64,000 nt of DNA. Source: Nothopassalora personata (taxonomy: Eukaryota; Ascomycota; Dothideomycetes; Mycosphaerellales; Mycosphaerellaceae). The stretch covers positions 6,882,001 through 6,946,000 of the forward strand of contig CM066287.1 in assembly GCA_033816765.1 (NCBI GenBank). The letters run 5' to 3'. The position numbers were made by a program, and so were the translations under genes. Every line of letters starts with the position of its first letter. The stretch's first letter is position 1. Positions 10,599-21,500 of this stretch are shown one piece after another. Below the pieces are notes generated by a model, which saw only the letters and a list, made by a program, of their open reading frames with translations, was not told the origin of the DNA and made no database searches.

Positions 10599-10603
10599 TA
10601 ACC
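10594..10603. repeat. Left remnant of an 8-bp tandem array
   Basis: This CCCCTTAACC piece is the left side of the array whose main part is at 17,439-17,529. The two were separated when element A inserted. The last five bases, TAACC, are the left TSD. Confidence 0.6.
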
Positions 10604-10971
10604 TGTTATGTCTCGTTCCAGGGCTAATCTCAAAAGAGAGATAAGTCAAGTCACGTGGCGGTATTCTTTGGAGAGGCTAAAGCAAACTAAGCGAAGATGA
10701 ATAATTGGAGTAAGAGTGTATTCCAATTAGTGAGATCGTAACATGAGTTGAACGCATTAGAACTATAAGGGTTTCTAGCGTTCCTAAATACAAAGGAGAT
10801 CTCTGTCTCGTGTGAGTGTGGTTCCTAATCATGAGTATAAGATCTCATTCTTACGCTAGGTTCTTATTCTTATGTTCGGGTACATCCGTAGGTTAGCGTT
10901 CCTGTCGGATATTACTAGTTAGTTAGGGCGGTTGGCTGTCCCCTAGTCCGGTCTCGATCCGAACCGTAACA
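10604..10971 (-). repeat. Element A 3' LTR (368 bp)
   Basis: Begins TGTTATGTCTCG and ends CCGTAACA on the plus strand, with TG...CA termini. The first 200 bp closely resemble the LTRs of C and F. The middle, which is U3 in element orientation, is family-specific. Confidence 0.93.
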
Positions 10972-10985
10972 CCATCCCCCTTCTA
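10972..10985 (-). other. Element A polypurine tract
   Basis: On the minus strand this reads as a purine tract with five G followed by ATGG, directly upstream of the 3' LTR. It is the expected plus-strand DNA primer and fixes the element as minus-oriented. C, E and F have the same tract in the same place. Confidence 0.75.
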
Positions 10986-11048
10986 GCCTAGCTTCGTCCC
11001 GAAGCTTAAAATGTAGTCGTACCTTAACTTCGTAGCGTATAGCCCTCT

Positions 11049-11696
11049 ATAGCTTCTTCTTCGCACTTCTCCCGAGAATCTATTTCTAAGGAAATTGTCG
11101 CGACGGGTGACGAAATAGCCCCCTACAAGAACTGTCGAGCAGCTCGTATAAAGAAGGGCGATCCTCGTCCGCGATGTATCGTAGGTCCTCGGTCTAGGAA
11201 GTGTTCTAAGTATGTGCGCAAGGGTCGTAAGGACTATAATGTCTCGTTATCTATTCCTAAGTGGATTCGGCTTCGAGATATACGAGAGCGTCTCCGAAAA
11301 GAGGTAGAGTAGGCGGACTCGCGAGAGGTTAAACTGCTTTAGGAGCAGTCCGCGTTATAGCGTTAATAGTAAGACGTCCTATAGCGGATAATTAGTTATA
11401 AGGCGAAGAAGATTCGTTTACGGAAGTAGCTTCGTCTAGCTAAAGGGCGCACCGAGAGCGCGGTGGCCTAGGAACTCGAGGATCTTAAGTTAGTAGAGGC
11501 GGTGGAGGAGGAGGTCCTTCTATCTAAGGAAGAGGGCGTCGAAGTTGCGGACGACCTAATACCTAGTCCTTAGGAGATGTCTACCGCCGATTAGATTAGT
11601 CTCTATAATCCGTCGATTCCTCTAGAGGCGCTAGATTCCTTTACTGCGCCTATTAGGCCCGGTAGAACTGTCGAAGAAGTTGCTAGTAGTTCGTGA
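11049..11696 (+). pseudogene. Cys-rich coiled-coil accessory ORF of element A, antisense to pol
   Basis: A frame of about 215 codons lies between the 3' LTR and the end of pol, on the strand opposite gag-pol. Its presumed start codon is ATA at 11,049, which fits a RIP-altered ATG, and TGA closes it at 11,694. The N-terminal half has clustered Cys (RPRC..., then SRKCSKY, where Tyr may replace Cys) among Arg/Lys. The middle is a Lys/Glu/Arg/Leu-rich predicted coiled coil, and the end is acidic and Ser/Pro-rich. Homologous frames occupy the same place in C, E and F. I recognise the general look of small Cys-motif proteins often predicted from fungal repeats, but no function is known to me. Several internal TAG codons break it. 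Confidence 0.6.
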
Positions 11697-11699
11697 GAT

Positions 11700-14600
11700 T
11701 TGTTTTTAGTTCCTAGGTATCTTCTATCTCGTCGTATCCCTTCTATCTAACAAGGTATCGCTAACCTCTTTTATCTAGGATTTTTTCGACTTCGAACTCG
11801 GTTTCTTCTTCTAGTTAGTAGTAGAATGTTTCTTAGTATAGCGTCTTAGGGTCTACGGTTTCTAACATAGAGATGTGAAATACTAGATGGATTTTAGCGT
11901 CCTTTAGTAGTCGTAGTCGGTAATTAACTAATCCTCGTAGTTCTTCAACGAGAAATAGCCCGACTTTCACATAATCTAGTTTTTTAGTCTTTCTCCTTAT
12001 CTTAAGGTTTTTCGTAAGAAGATAGACCTTATCCCCCTTCTTTAGCTAAGGTGCTATTTGTCGTTTTTGCCGAGATTTAATAAGCCGTTACTATAAATCC
12101 TAATCCGTTCATTGACGGAATCGTGTACCTTTTTTAGGTCCTCCGTTACGGCAATTGCCTTATCTACCTATAGGTAACTTCTTTTTTTACTAAATAGTAT
12201 AGGGTGTTTTCCGAAGTTTACGAAGAAAGGTGTTTCGCCTATTTTTTCCGATTTGTGATTGTTTAGTGCAAGTTGTGCTATAGGTAGGAGTAATACCTAA
12301 TTGTCTTATACGTAATTAACGTAGTGTCGTAGGTATTATTCTAAGGTTTAATTCGCTCTCTTAGTTTATCCGTCCGTTTATAGGTAATATGCCGTAGACA
12401 GTTTGTGTTATATACCAACTTCCGCTATAAGAGTCTTCTAGTAGTTAGATGTAAACAGCTTGTCTCGGTCTATAATAAAGACCTTTAGGAATCCGTAGTA
12501 TCGTACTAGCTTATCGAGAACGAGATATCCGAGTTGTTCTACTATATATGTCTCGTAGGCAGGTACAAAGTGTGCATATTTCGTTAGGCGATCGACCATA
12601 ACTAGTATTATGTCGTATTCCGTACCTGTCGCCTTGTCCGTAGATATGGGAAGTTTCGTAATAAAGTCTATCGTAACCTCGTCCTATGGTTGTGTCGGTA
12701 GTGTCCTAAACTATATTTGTCTATATCTCTCGTGTCGTATAGCCTTGTTTTATTAACAGTAAACACATTGCTTAATGTAGTTTAACACCTTCTATCTTAT
12801 TTATAGAAATAAGAAGCTACGTTATATAATCTCGAGAGTTTTCATAGTTCTAGGATGTCCGTATATTAGGTTATCGTAATGTTGTCGTATACATTCTGTT
12901 TCTCGTCCTTCCGGTACTTAGTATTTTCCTTATACTAGTAGGAACTGTTCTTTTATGTCCTAAAGAACGCGCACTATATTATTAAACTCCTTTATATTAG
13001 TACTTAGACTTTCGTCTAGATTAGTCTTAAGTACCTATTGTCGCACTGGTTCCTTTCCCCCTATATAGTCGCTTCTTCGGCTTAGTGCGTCGGCCCTACC
13101 GTTATCTTTTCCTACGGTATAGCGGATTTTAAACTTATACTGTCCGAGCAGTTCCGATTAGCGGGCCTGTCTTCGGGTTAGTACTTTTATTATAGTGAAG
13201 TAAGTAAGATTCTTATGATTAGAAAGAATCGTTAGCTTAGGTACTCCTTCCGCGTATACTCTCTAGTGCTACATTGTAGCGACAATAGCGAGAAGTTCCT
13301 TATTATAGATGTCGTAGTTTTATTCCGCGGGTGTCATTTTTCTTAAGTAGTAGGCTACTAGGTGTCTTTTCCTATCGTGTTCTTATGTAAGGCATGCGCC
13401 TATAGCTATGTCCGATGCGTCCGTTTCGATTTAGACTTCCTTTGTTCCGTCGAACAGTCGAAGCGTTAGTGCTAAGGCGCACTGTTTCTTAAGTATCTCG
13501 AAGGCTTATTGTTCTTTATTACCCTAGGTCTATTTAGTGTCTTTTCTAGTAAGTGCAGTTATGGCTGTAGCCGTCTTAGAGTAATCCTTAATAAACTTGC
13601 GGTTGTAGTTCGCGAGTCTAAGGAATAATTGTACGTCCTTAACGTTAGCTAGCGTCGGCTATTCTTCGATAGACTATATCTTTACTAGGTCGATCTAGAT
13701 TCCTATTATGCTTATAATAAATCCGAGGAATTTAACTTGTTTCTTATAGAACTCGCATTTTTCTAGTGCCGTCTTAAACCCTACTCGTATAAGGCGCTCG
13801 AAGACGTCCTAGACTTGTCTAACGTGGTTCTATAGTAATCCTTTAGTATAGACGAGGATATCGTCTATATAGGCAATAACGCACACGTCGAGAAGCTCTC
13901 TTAGTGTCTTATTAACTAGGTCTTAATAGGATGCGGGTGCATTAGTTAGTCCTATTAGCATAACTAAGAACTCGTAGAGTTCGTATCGTGTTCTAAATGC
14001 GGTTTTCCATTCCTCTCCTTCTACTATTCGGATAGCGTAGAAGGCATCTCGTAGATCGATCTTTATATACTAGTCGGATCCGGTAAGTCGGTCCTATGCT
14101 TCTTCGATGTTCGGTAGTGGATATCGGTTCTTTATCGTAATCTCGTTCAACTTTCGGTAGTCTTGTACGAGTCGTAGTTTCCCGTTTGGTTTTAGAATAA
14201 ACATATATAGAGTTCCCGCACTTAAGGTGGATCTTCTTATCTATCCTTTGTCGAGTTTCTCCTTTAGCTATTCTCGTAGGATTTTAAGCTCTTTCTCGGA
14301 CATTTAATATAGGGGTCCCTATAGAGGCTCCTTCCCTAGCTAAATGTTTATCTTATGGTCCTATAGTTAGTGTTTAGGTAAGGCTTCTCTACCCTTTTCC
14401 TCTTTAAAGAGCCTTTTCCACTTAAGGTACTCCTTAGGAATGCTTAGCTCCGATATACTAGCATCCTTCGATAGTGCGTTACTTCTATCCGTTCTAGTAA
14501 TTTCGTGATCCGGCGGCCCTACGCTAGTATCTATCCTAGTCGAAGGTGGTTCTTAGTTCCTTCTGTTCGGCGTAAGCTCGAATGCGTTAAGCTGTTTCCT

Positions 14601-17060
14601 TGCCTTATCTACTATCGTCCGCTATCGATGCGTAGGTTTAATGCTAATAACGCAGTTGCATTGCCTAAATGTAAGTACTCCTCTTTTCTAGTTAATAACT
14701 GGATTGTACTTTCTTAACTAAGGCATACCTAATACTATGTTATGACTAGCTATATTAGTAACATCTAAGGTAATGTTCTCGTAGTGCTGTTAGATAGCTA
14801 GTGGCAATAGTGTCGTCTCCTATTCTACGCTAGGTAACGATAATCCGTCTACCGCGATTAACTCGTAACCCTATTTCTTCTTTAGGGTAGCTAACCCGTT
14901 TCTTATTATAAAAGACTCGGAGATAAAGTTCCCCGCTACTCCTAAGTCGATTATAACACTAGTCCTGTGTCCGTTAACGATTGCTTATATTTAGAAAACT
15001 GTGCTTAGTGTCAATGCGTAAGCCTAAGTGTTGCATAACTCCCTTTAGTCGCTTATTCCTAGGGAGCTAATCCTTTTCCCGAAGGGTATGTGGTTCGCTA
15101 TGCTTCGTACCTAGAGGCTTCGGCTAGAACCTGTAGCCCGTTACCCTATGTCTATACTTGTAGTCTATTACGTTCCTAGATCTTCTACGATTCTAAGTAG
15201 AGAGCCCGTACGTGCTATACTGCTATTCGTAGTTCGTTCGAGACGAAAGTTCCTACCGGTGTTAGGTATCCGGTATCCGTTATTTAGCTTCCTATAGGTA
15301 GTCGTTCGATAACCGCTTTAGCTAAATTCTTAGTATTGTTTATAGTTGGGTAGCCCTATACTATACCCCTTATCGTGTCGAGTGTCTTATCGAATTCGTT
15401 AGGGTTCAGGTATCGTTTCCCTAAGAACTTTAGTAGGAATTCTTCGTGCCTTCGTTAGAGGTAGATAATTAACTTATAGAGTTTCCTTAGCGCGTCTACC
15501 GTAAATGTGTATACTTCGTTTTCGTCGTCGGTGTCGCTCTCTTCTTCTTCGGATAAGTCCTCGCTTAACTCCTCCGGTACGTAATCTTCTTCGATAGTAT
15601 CTAGTTCGTCTATTTGTTGTTCTAGTACTAGTGACTAGCGTCCGTCCTATTCTAGATCCTAGTTTTCTTTATTGTCGTTATCGAAGCAAGATTCGTCTAT
15701 ATCTACTTCTTAGAGCTTATTTTGTCCGTACTAAGCTCCTAGGGTTCCTGCTAGTTATCGTAACTAGTACCCTACGCCTAACTTAGCGTCGTAGTAGGTT
15801 CGATACGAGTCCTAGTAATAGAATCGCTAGTAAAGGCTTCCGTAACCGTATCGAGATTCCTTCTTAACTTTATAGTTAACTCCTCGTGCTATTATACTAA
15901 ACAATCTAATAGTCTTTAATTGTTAGTTATTCGGTAGTAGTGTATGTTGTCGAACATAGTATCCTCCTCGTCCTTATAAGGGGTCTAGGAGAGGCGTCGC
16001 AACCCGGTTGCTATCCTTCTCCTCTACTCTCTAGGTATAGTTGAATTGTCGGGGTCTAATACTACTCCTAGATTTGCCTACCTTTAGTTGCATTATATTA
16101 AACTGCTCGCGGCGCACTATATTTTTACCGCGGCAATCCCTCGCTATGTAGCCTTCTTTACTATAGGCATAGTATGTAAGTTTCCTTTTTCCTTTAAAGG
16201 GCTTTCCGTAGCCCCTACTCTTATCGATCCTCCGTCCTCGTTAGGTAGCGTCTAGTTCTATTAGCTGTAGTCTATAGTAGGGCTAGCTTTGTCGTGAGAA
16301 TTCTCCCTTCGTAACGTATCCTCCTAAAGGTCTACGATCCGGAGCGTATCCTACTATACCTCCTACCTTAGAGTCGTATTTCTTTTCCTAGTATCGTTCC
16401 TAGAGCTGGTTATCGATGTTAATCGACGCCTTTATTAGCTCTTCGAGGTTAGTAATCCGTCCCCCGTGTCTTATTAACTCGTCCTTAACGGAGTCTTTAA
16501 GTCTACGTTAGAATATAGTTATTAACGCCGTCTAGTCCTATCCGGTGATTTGTCCGTATTCTTCAAATTTGGCTGCATACTCTAAAGTAGACGTCTTCTA
16601 CTTTAGGTGTTGAATGATTCGTATAGCCTGTTAGACTTCGTTCGAGGTTCTAAAGATTAATTTTATCTTTTCTTTAAAAAGGGTGTAGCTCCTAAACATT
16701 CCGGTAGGGTCTAATCGTCCTATACCTTCGAGGTATTCCTTAAGGTAAGGTTTGATCTAGTTCTACGCACTTCCGCGAAGGTACGTAATAGCGAAGATAG
16801 TTCTTTTATCGGCATCGACTAGGTTGAACATAAGGTACATGTCTATCTAGTTAATCCAGTCGTCGAACTTAGCTCTATCTCTATAGAAGAGGTCTAGCTT
16901 AGTAGCCTTAACGTCGTTCTTTCTTAGAGTAGGCTCGTTATCGTTATTAGACTTATCGTCCTTCGTAGTAGTCTATTGTAGTAGCGCACGGCGGATGCTT
17001 CCTACTTCGCTAGAGGCGGGTGTTCCCCTACTAGCTGCTTAAGTAACGCTTATCCTAAGG
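11700..17060 (-). pseudogene. Element A gag-pol remnant
   Basis: A degenerate minus-strand polyprotein. Gag is at about 16,060-17,040: the capsid-like core contains an Asp-Arg-Ala-Lys-Phe-Asp-Asp stretch near 16,860-16,900, and a CCHC knuckle near 16,130-16,175 has three of its ligands changed to Tyr. RT shows YIDDILVY with the catalytic pair at 13,860-13,871. The RNase H/integrase link (GRADALSRRSD) is near 13,075-13,110, integrase follows, and a C-terminal chromodomain (FEVEKILDKRG) lies near 11,720-11,815. The chromodomain identifies the chromovirus lineage, whose integrases target modified histones. Stops are mostly TAG at former Trp or Gln codons. Frames are otherwise largely conserved, so decay was by point mutation rather than indels. 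Confidence 0.88.
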
Positions 17061-17070
17061 GCGTTTAAAG
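17061..17070 (-). other. Element A primer-binding site, probable self-priming
   Basis: On the minus strand the 5' LTR is followed by CT and then TTAAACGC. The same octamer, allowing one G/A RIP difference (TTGAACGC), occurs on the plus strand inside the LTR near 10,758, so the RNA could pair with itself. An A/T-rich TATA-like motif lies about 35 bp upstream of that site on the minus strand. No tRNA 3'-end match (TGG...) is seen. Confidence 0.5.
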
Positions 17071-17438
17071 TATTATGTCTCGTTCTAGGGCTAATCTTAA
17101 AAGAGAGATAAGTTAAGTCACGTGGCGGTATTCTTTAGAGAGGCTAAAGCAAACTGAGCGAAGATAAATAATTGGAGTAAGAGTGTATTCCAATTAGTAA
17201 GATCGTAACATGAGTTGAACGCATTAGAACCATAAGGGTTTCTAGCGTTCCTAAATATAAAGGAGATCTCTATCTCGTGTGAGTGTAGTTCCTAATTATG
17301 AGTATAAGATCTCATTCTTACGCTAGGTTCTCATTCTCATGTTCGGGTACATCCGTAGGTTAGCGTTCCTATCGGATGTTACTAGTTAGTAAGGGCGGTT
17401 AGCTGTCCCCTAGTCCGGTCTCGATCCGAACCGTAACA
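17071..17438 (-). repeat. Element A 5' LTR (368 bp)
   Basis: Same length as the left copy. Its terminal TG on the plus strand has become TA, a RIP-type change. Differences from the other LTR are almost all C/T or G/A transitions. Confidence 0.93.
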
Positions 17439-17529
17439 TAACCCCTTAACTCTATAGCCCCGTGACCCCGTAACCCCGTAACCCCGTAACTCCGTAACCC
17501 TATAATCCCGTACCCTTATAACCCGTAAC
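17439..17529. repeat. 8-bp tandem array (CCCCGTAA type)
   Basis: About eleven consecutive 8-mers in register: CCCCTTAA, CTCTATAG, CCCCGTGA, three perfect CCCCGTAA, then diverged units. With element A and one TSD removed, the array joins the CCCCTTAA piece at 10,594. It is C-rich on one strand, like a telomeric repeat, but the unit is not the standard CCCTAA. Confidence 0.75.
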
Positions 17530-17946
17530 TTAAAGGTATAGACTTACCTTAGTAAGCTTAGTCGCTTCTTTCTTAGCTTAGTACCCGTATACTATTTAGC
17601 TAATTAGCTAATTCCGCTTACGGTAAGTCTTAGTAAAGTGTCTAAGATTAAATAGAGCTTATTTTAGTGTAGATAACAGCTATATAGCATTACTATTATA
17701 ATTTAGTACGTAATAGTAACTGATTACTACGTCTAACCGAGCTCCTATAGATTTAAATAAAAGCGCCGATAGTAGAGATTATAATAGCGTTAAGAACGTA
17801 ATAATATAATAACGCGTTATATATAAAGTATATCCTTAATTGTAAAATTAACTTTATATAGTTTAAACTAATATTATCTAGTAAGCTACTAATACCCTTT
17901 ATAGCTACGCTACTACCTCTATTTAATTTCTTAGGGCAAATAAGTA
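17530..17946. other. Old repeat-derived spacer
   Basis: AT-rich, RIP-like DNA between the 8-bp array and element B. I see no LTR, coding remnant or RNA gene in it. Confidence 0.4.
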
Positions 17947-17951
17947 AGAGT

Positions 17952-18198
17952 TGTTAAGATGTAGCATCTTAGGGGGAGCTAACAGTTAGGTTGTGATCTA
18001 ATAGCCTAAGGCATCCACGATAACTTAGCTTGTCGGAAGACACCTTCTCTCCCCTTTAGCTTAGATAGACATCTAACACAATTAACACATTAGTTCCTAA
18101 TATATTACTGTATGCCCTATAACTATTAGCTAGTTAAAGATTAATCTCTTACTCTACTCCGCTACTAACTACGTAATCTGTAAGGTCTTAACTTAACA
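17952..18198 (+). repeat. Element B 5' LTR (247 bp)
   Basis: TGTTAAGATG...TTAACA termini, directly flanked on the left by the AGAGT TSD. It differs from the 3' LTR mainly by C/T and G/A transitions. Confidence 0.93.
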
Positions 18199-18213
18199 GG
18201 TTATAAGCCCGGG
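18199..18213 (+). other. Element B primer-binding site: initiator-tRNA half-molecule type
   Basis: Immediately after the LTR is GGTTATAAGCCCGGG. Its complement corresponds to the anticodon stem-loop of eukaryotic initiator tRNA-Met (a CAT anticodon followed by AACC, with one RIP-type change in the anticodon complement). Drosophila copia is known to prime from the equivalent internal tRNA-iMet half. The 3' CCA end is not used here. Confidence 0.7.
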
Positions 18214-18599
18214 TTTGTGCAGGAGTAAGAGCAACCTATATTAGTACAGGTTACTTGTATCCCTTACTATTATAGTAGAAAACATCTAGGAAGTAGAAGT
18301 CTACCCTATCTGTCCTATTAAGGAGCTTAGTTTAATACTAAGTAATAGGTAATCTAGAAAAGGACTCTATACGGCTTACTATAAGCTAATACCTTGAAGA
18401 CACTCTATAGGCAGAACTGCATCGAGATACTATTAAGAAGGACTTTAAGTAAGTTATTTGGAACTCTACTAGGAGAGACAGACCTATGTCCTAGCTCCGA
18501 GACTATACCGCTCTTTCTTTACCCTACTAAGTAGGCCTTAGTATCTACACCTACGAACCTTACTATTCTACACTAAAAGCCTTAGTAGGACCTAAGCTA

Positions 18600-21500
18600 C
18601 GACTTTGAAGCATATACACCTTGTTTCATTACATTTAATTCATTATAGATTTACACTAAGAGAAAGGAGAAGAGAAGGGAACTAAAATCCTAATTCTTAG
18701 AAGAGACAATTAGAAGAGATAGTTCAACCTTTAGAGATACAAGATAGAGAGCTAGTTAGCATTCTTTATAATTGATGACCTGTTAGAAGTGTTATTTAAT
18801 AATATTAAGGGCAAGAACCTAAAACTCTAGGAAGAGACTAAGATTAAAGAGATTCTTAATATACTAACATAGACAAAACAAAATGCAGCTTGCTGCTTTA
18901 GTATCCTAAGTAGGATTATAGAAGAAGATGAATTTAAGCTTAAGGGCTCTTACGAATCTAGAAAAGCTGCTAAGATATAGGTACATCTCTAGAACAAGTA
19001 CAGCTAGGTGTTGCTAACCTATATACATAAGCTTACAAAACAGTTTATAAACTTTAAGATAAGTAAAGAGTTCACTATTAGATCTACATAGGCACACCTA
19101 GTGTCTCTTATAAGGAGGATTGCTAATATTAACCTAGAGGGCCAGCACTATAGGAAAGCTAATATAAGAATAACCTAGCTTTTAAGCTTACTGCTACCTA
19201 ACTACTATGTAGCTAGGGATACTATTATAGCTTAGCTAAAGATAGATTATAAAAGGACCTTAAAGATCCTTAAGGCTTAAGAGGCTAGATTGAATCCCTC
19301 TAAGGCTAAGTATAGTATAGTAGCTACCTAGGTTAGGCCCTTAGGTTAGGTAAGATTACTTTCCTGCCTTCTCTATAAGAAGGACTATCTTATTAAGGAC
19401 TGCCCTAGTCTCTCTAAGGCAAAGAAGGTCCTTAGATCTTATTCCTAAGCACTATCCTCCTAGAATGCAACACATGTTAAGAAGAGAAGATCTCTACTAC
19501 TATCTTTAAGAAGAACACTAAGAGAGAAGTCCTCTATAGAGGAACTTAAGAAAATAGTAAAGAAACTTAGCTCTAACATGCTGTTACTCTAGAAGAACTA
19601 GGCCTAGTCTCCTTCCTCTAAAACAAGGAAGACTAGGAAAGGTTTCTCTACCTAAGAGCTACCTAACTTATGCAACTTATCCTAGAAGACAATGTCTAAT
19701 AATAATAAGTATAATAAAGTGGCTTACTTAACTGCAGAAGTCTAAGGCAAGTTCCCCTTATTAGAGTAGTTACTCAATTCTTATGCTTTATCCTATATAA
19801 CTAACTAGAACTACCTCTTTAGATCTATAACTCCCTTAATAAAGAAGAAATAGATCAAAGTAGGAGGTAGGCATTTGTTAGCTACTTATATTAGGACTAC
19901 GGAGATAAGTAGGAGATCTAGCAGGAAAGTTGTTTTAGAAGATGTTCTACTTATACCTAAGCTAGGGGTAAACCTAGTTTCTTAGAACTAGTTTAGCAAG
20001 CAGTTTAGTGTCTAACCTCCTTTATTTTCTCTTATATCCCCCTCTAGCTAAACTGTTATCTAGACAAGGCTCCTTAGGGGGGTTCTATTTATTAATAAGA
20101 TTTCTCCTCTACTATAAGAAAGGGCACATTACTTATTATATACACCACTAATAGAGAATGCCTTTGTAACTACTAAATTAGAGACTAACCTAAAACAGTA
20201 GGAGCTTTAGCATAGAAGATTTGCACACTTTAGGAAGAACTTGCTCTAGAATCTTTATAAGGTAATAGACTTAAAAGAACCTATTCCTATTCCTAGGGAT
20301 AGCTTCTACTAGTGTAGAGTATGTTTAATAGTAAAGATAAAGAAGTACAAAGGCAAAGTTACTAAGAGAAGACCTAAAAGACTTGCCCTTATATCTATTA
20401 ACATATATAGTCCACTACTAACATTAAGGCTAGGGTTCAAATACTAGCTTAAGATTATTAATAACTTCTCTAGAAAAAAGTGGACCTATCCTCTTAAGAA
20501 AAAAGAAGATGCTCTAGTTACTCTCTAGAACTAGAAGATTAAGGTAGAGAGGAAATCATTAGTATAGTTAAAAGTAGTTAGGCTTAACAATATAAGGGAA
20601 CTTATTGTATTAGTTAAGTAGTAGGAGAAGGATTTAGGAATTAGGCTAGAGCATACTAAGGTATATAACTCGCTCTAAAATAGACTAGTTAAAAGGTTAA
20701 TACAAACCTTAGAAGACTCTATAAGGGCAATGCTTAAAGAGGCCAAGATGCCAATTAAATTCTAGCCTAAAGCACTAGAAGCCTAAACCTACATAAGGAA
20801 CAAACTACTAAATAGTCTAGACTATAATAGGTTTAAGGTTTTACTAGATAAAGCCTTTAATAGTATTAAGCCAACTATTAACTATTTAAAGGTTTAGGGA
20901 TACAAAGCTATTGTCTATATAGATATAAGATCCTAGCCTTAATAGGCAAGAAGTAATAAACTAATAAACAGAGGCAAAGAAGCAGTGTTTGTTAGATACG
21001 TTGAAAACACAGCTAAGGCCTAGCTCTTTTAGGAACTAGACATAAAAGCTGTTAAACAACACATATATATAGACTTCTTTAAGGACTAACCTAGAGGTAA
21101 TATAGATCTTAATGTTACAAAATTGAATCTATTAAGCAATGTACTAGCTAGGAGACCCTTAGGGAGGCTAAGGAAGGACATATCCTTAGAGCAACCTATT
21201 CACCATTTAATCATTTAGTAGAGCAGCCTAGTAATAGCCTAGCTAAGAAAGCTGTTTGTGCAACTTCCCTAGCCTCTAAAGAATGTAGGGGAATTTTAGA
21301 AAATCGATAAGCTAATTAAGATAAGTTTACTAGATCTCTAGGAAAAGAATGTCACTAGGACACAAGTAACTACTCTTAGATCATCCCTTAGTAAGAGGAG
21401 GGCTAACTATAATGTTAAGGGCTATAAATAGAAACAGAAAGCCCTAAGATCTATAGTCCCTATACCTAAACTAGCTACTAAAGTAGGAGAAGTAATAGAC

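Larger units (their letters stand above)
10604..17438 (-). mobile_element. Element A: RIP-degraded Ty3/gypsy chromovirus, 6,835 bp
   Basis: Two 368-bp LTRs (10,604-10,971 and 17,071-17,438) bound the element. The 5-bp TSD TAACC lies at 10,599-10,603 and 17,439-17,443. The internal genes read on the minus strand. The purine tract that complements 10,972-10,985 (GGGGGATGG type) abuts the left LTR, so that is the 3' LTR. The right LTR is followed (on minus) by a primer-binding site. Domain order on minus is gag, RT, RNase H, integrase, chromodomain, which is gypsy order. Nearly every Trp and Gln codon is TAG or TAA, the signature of RIP, so it is dead. A separate Cys-rich frame runs antisense to pol at the left end. 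Confidence 0.93.
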
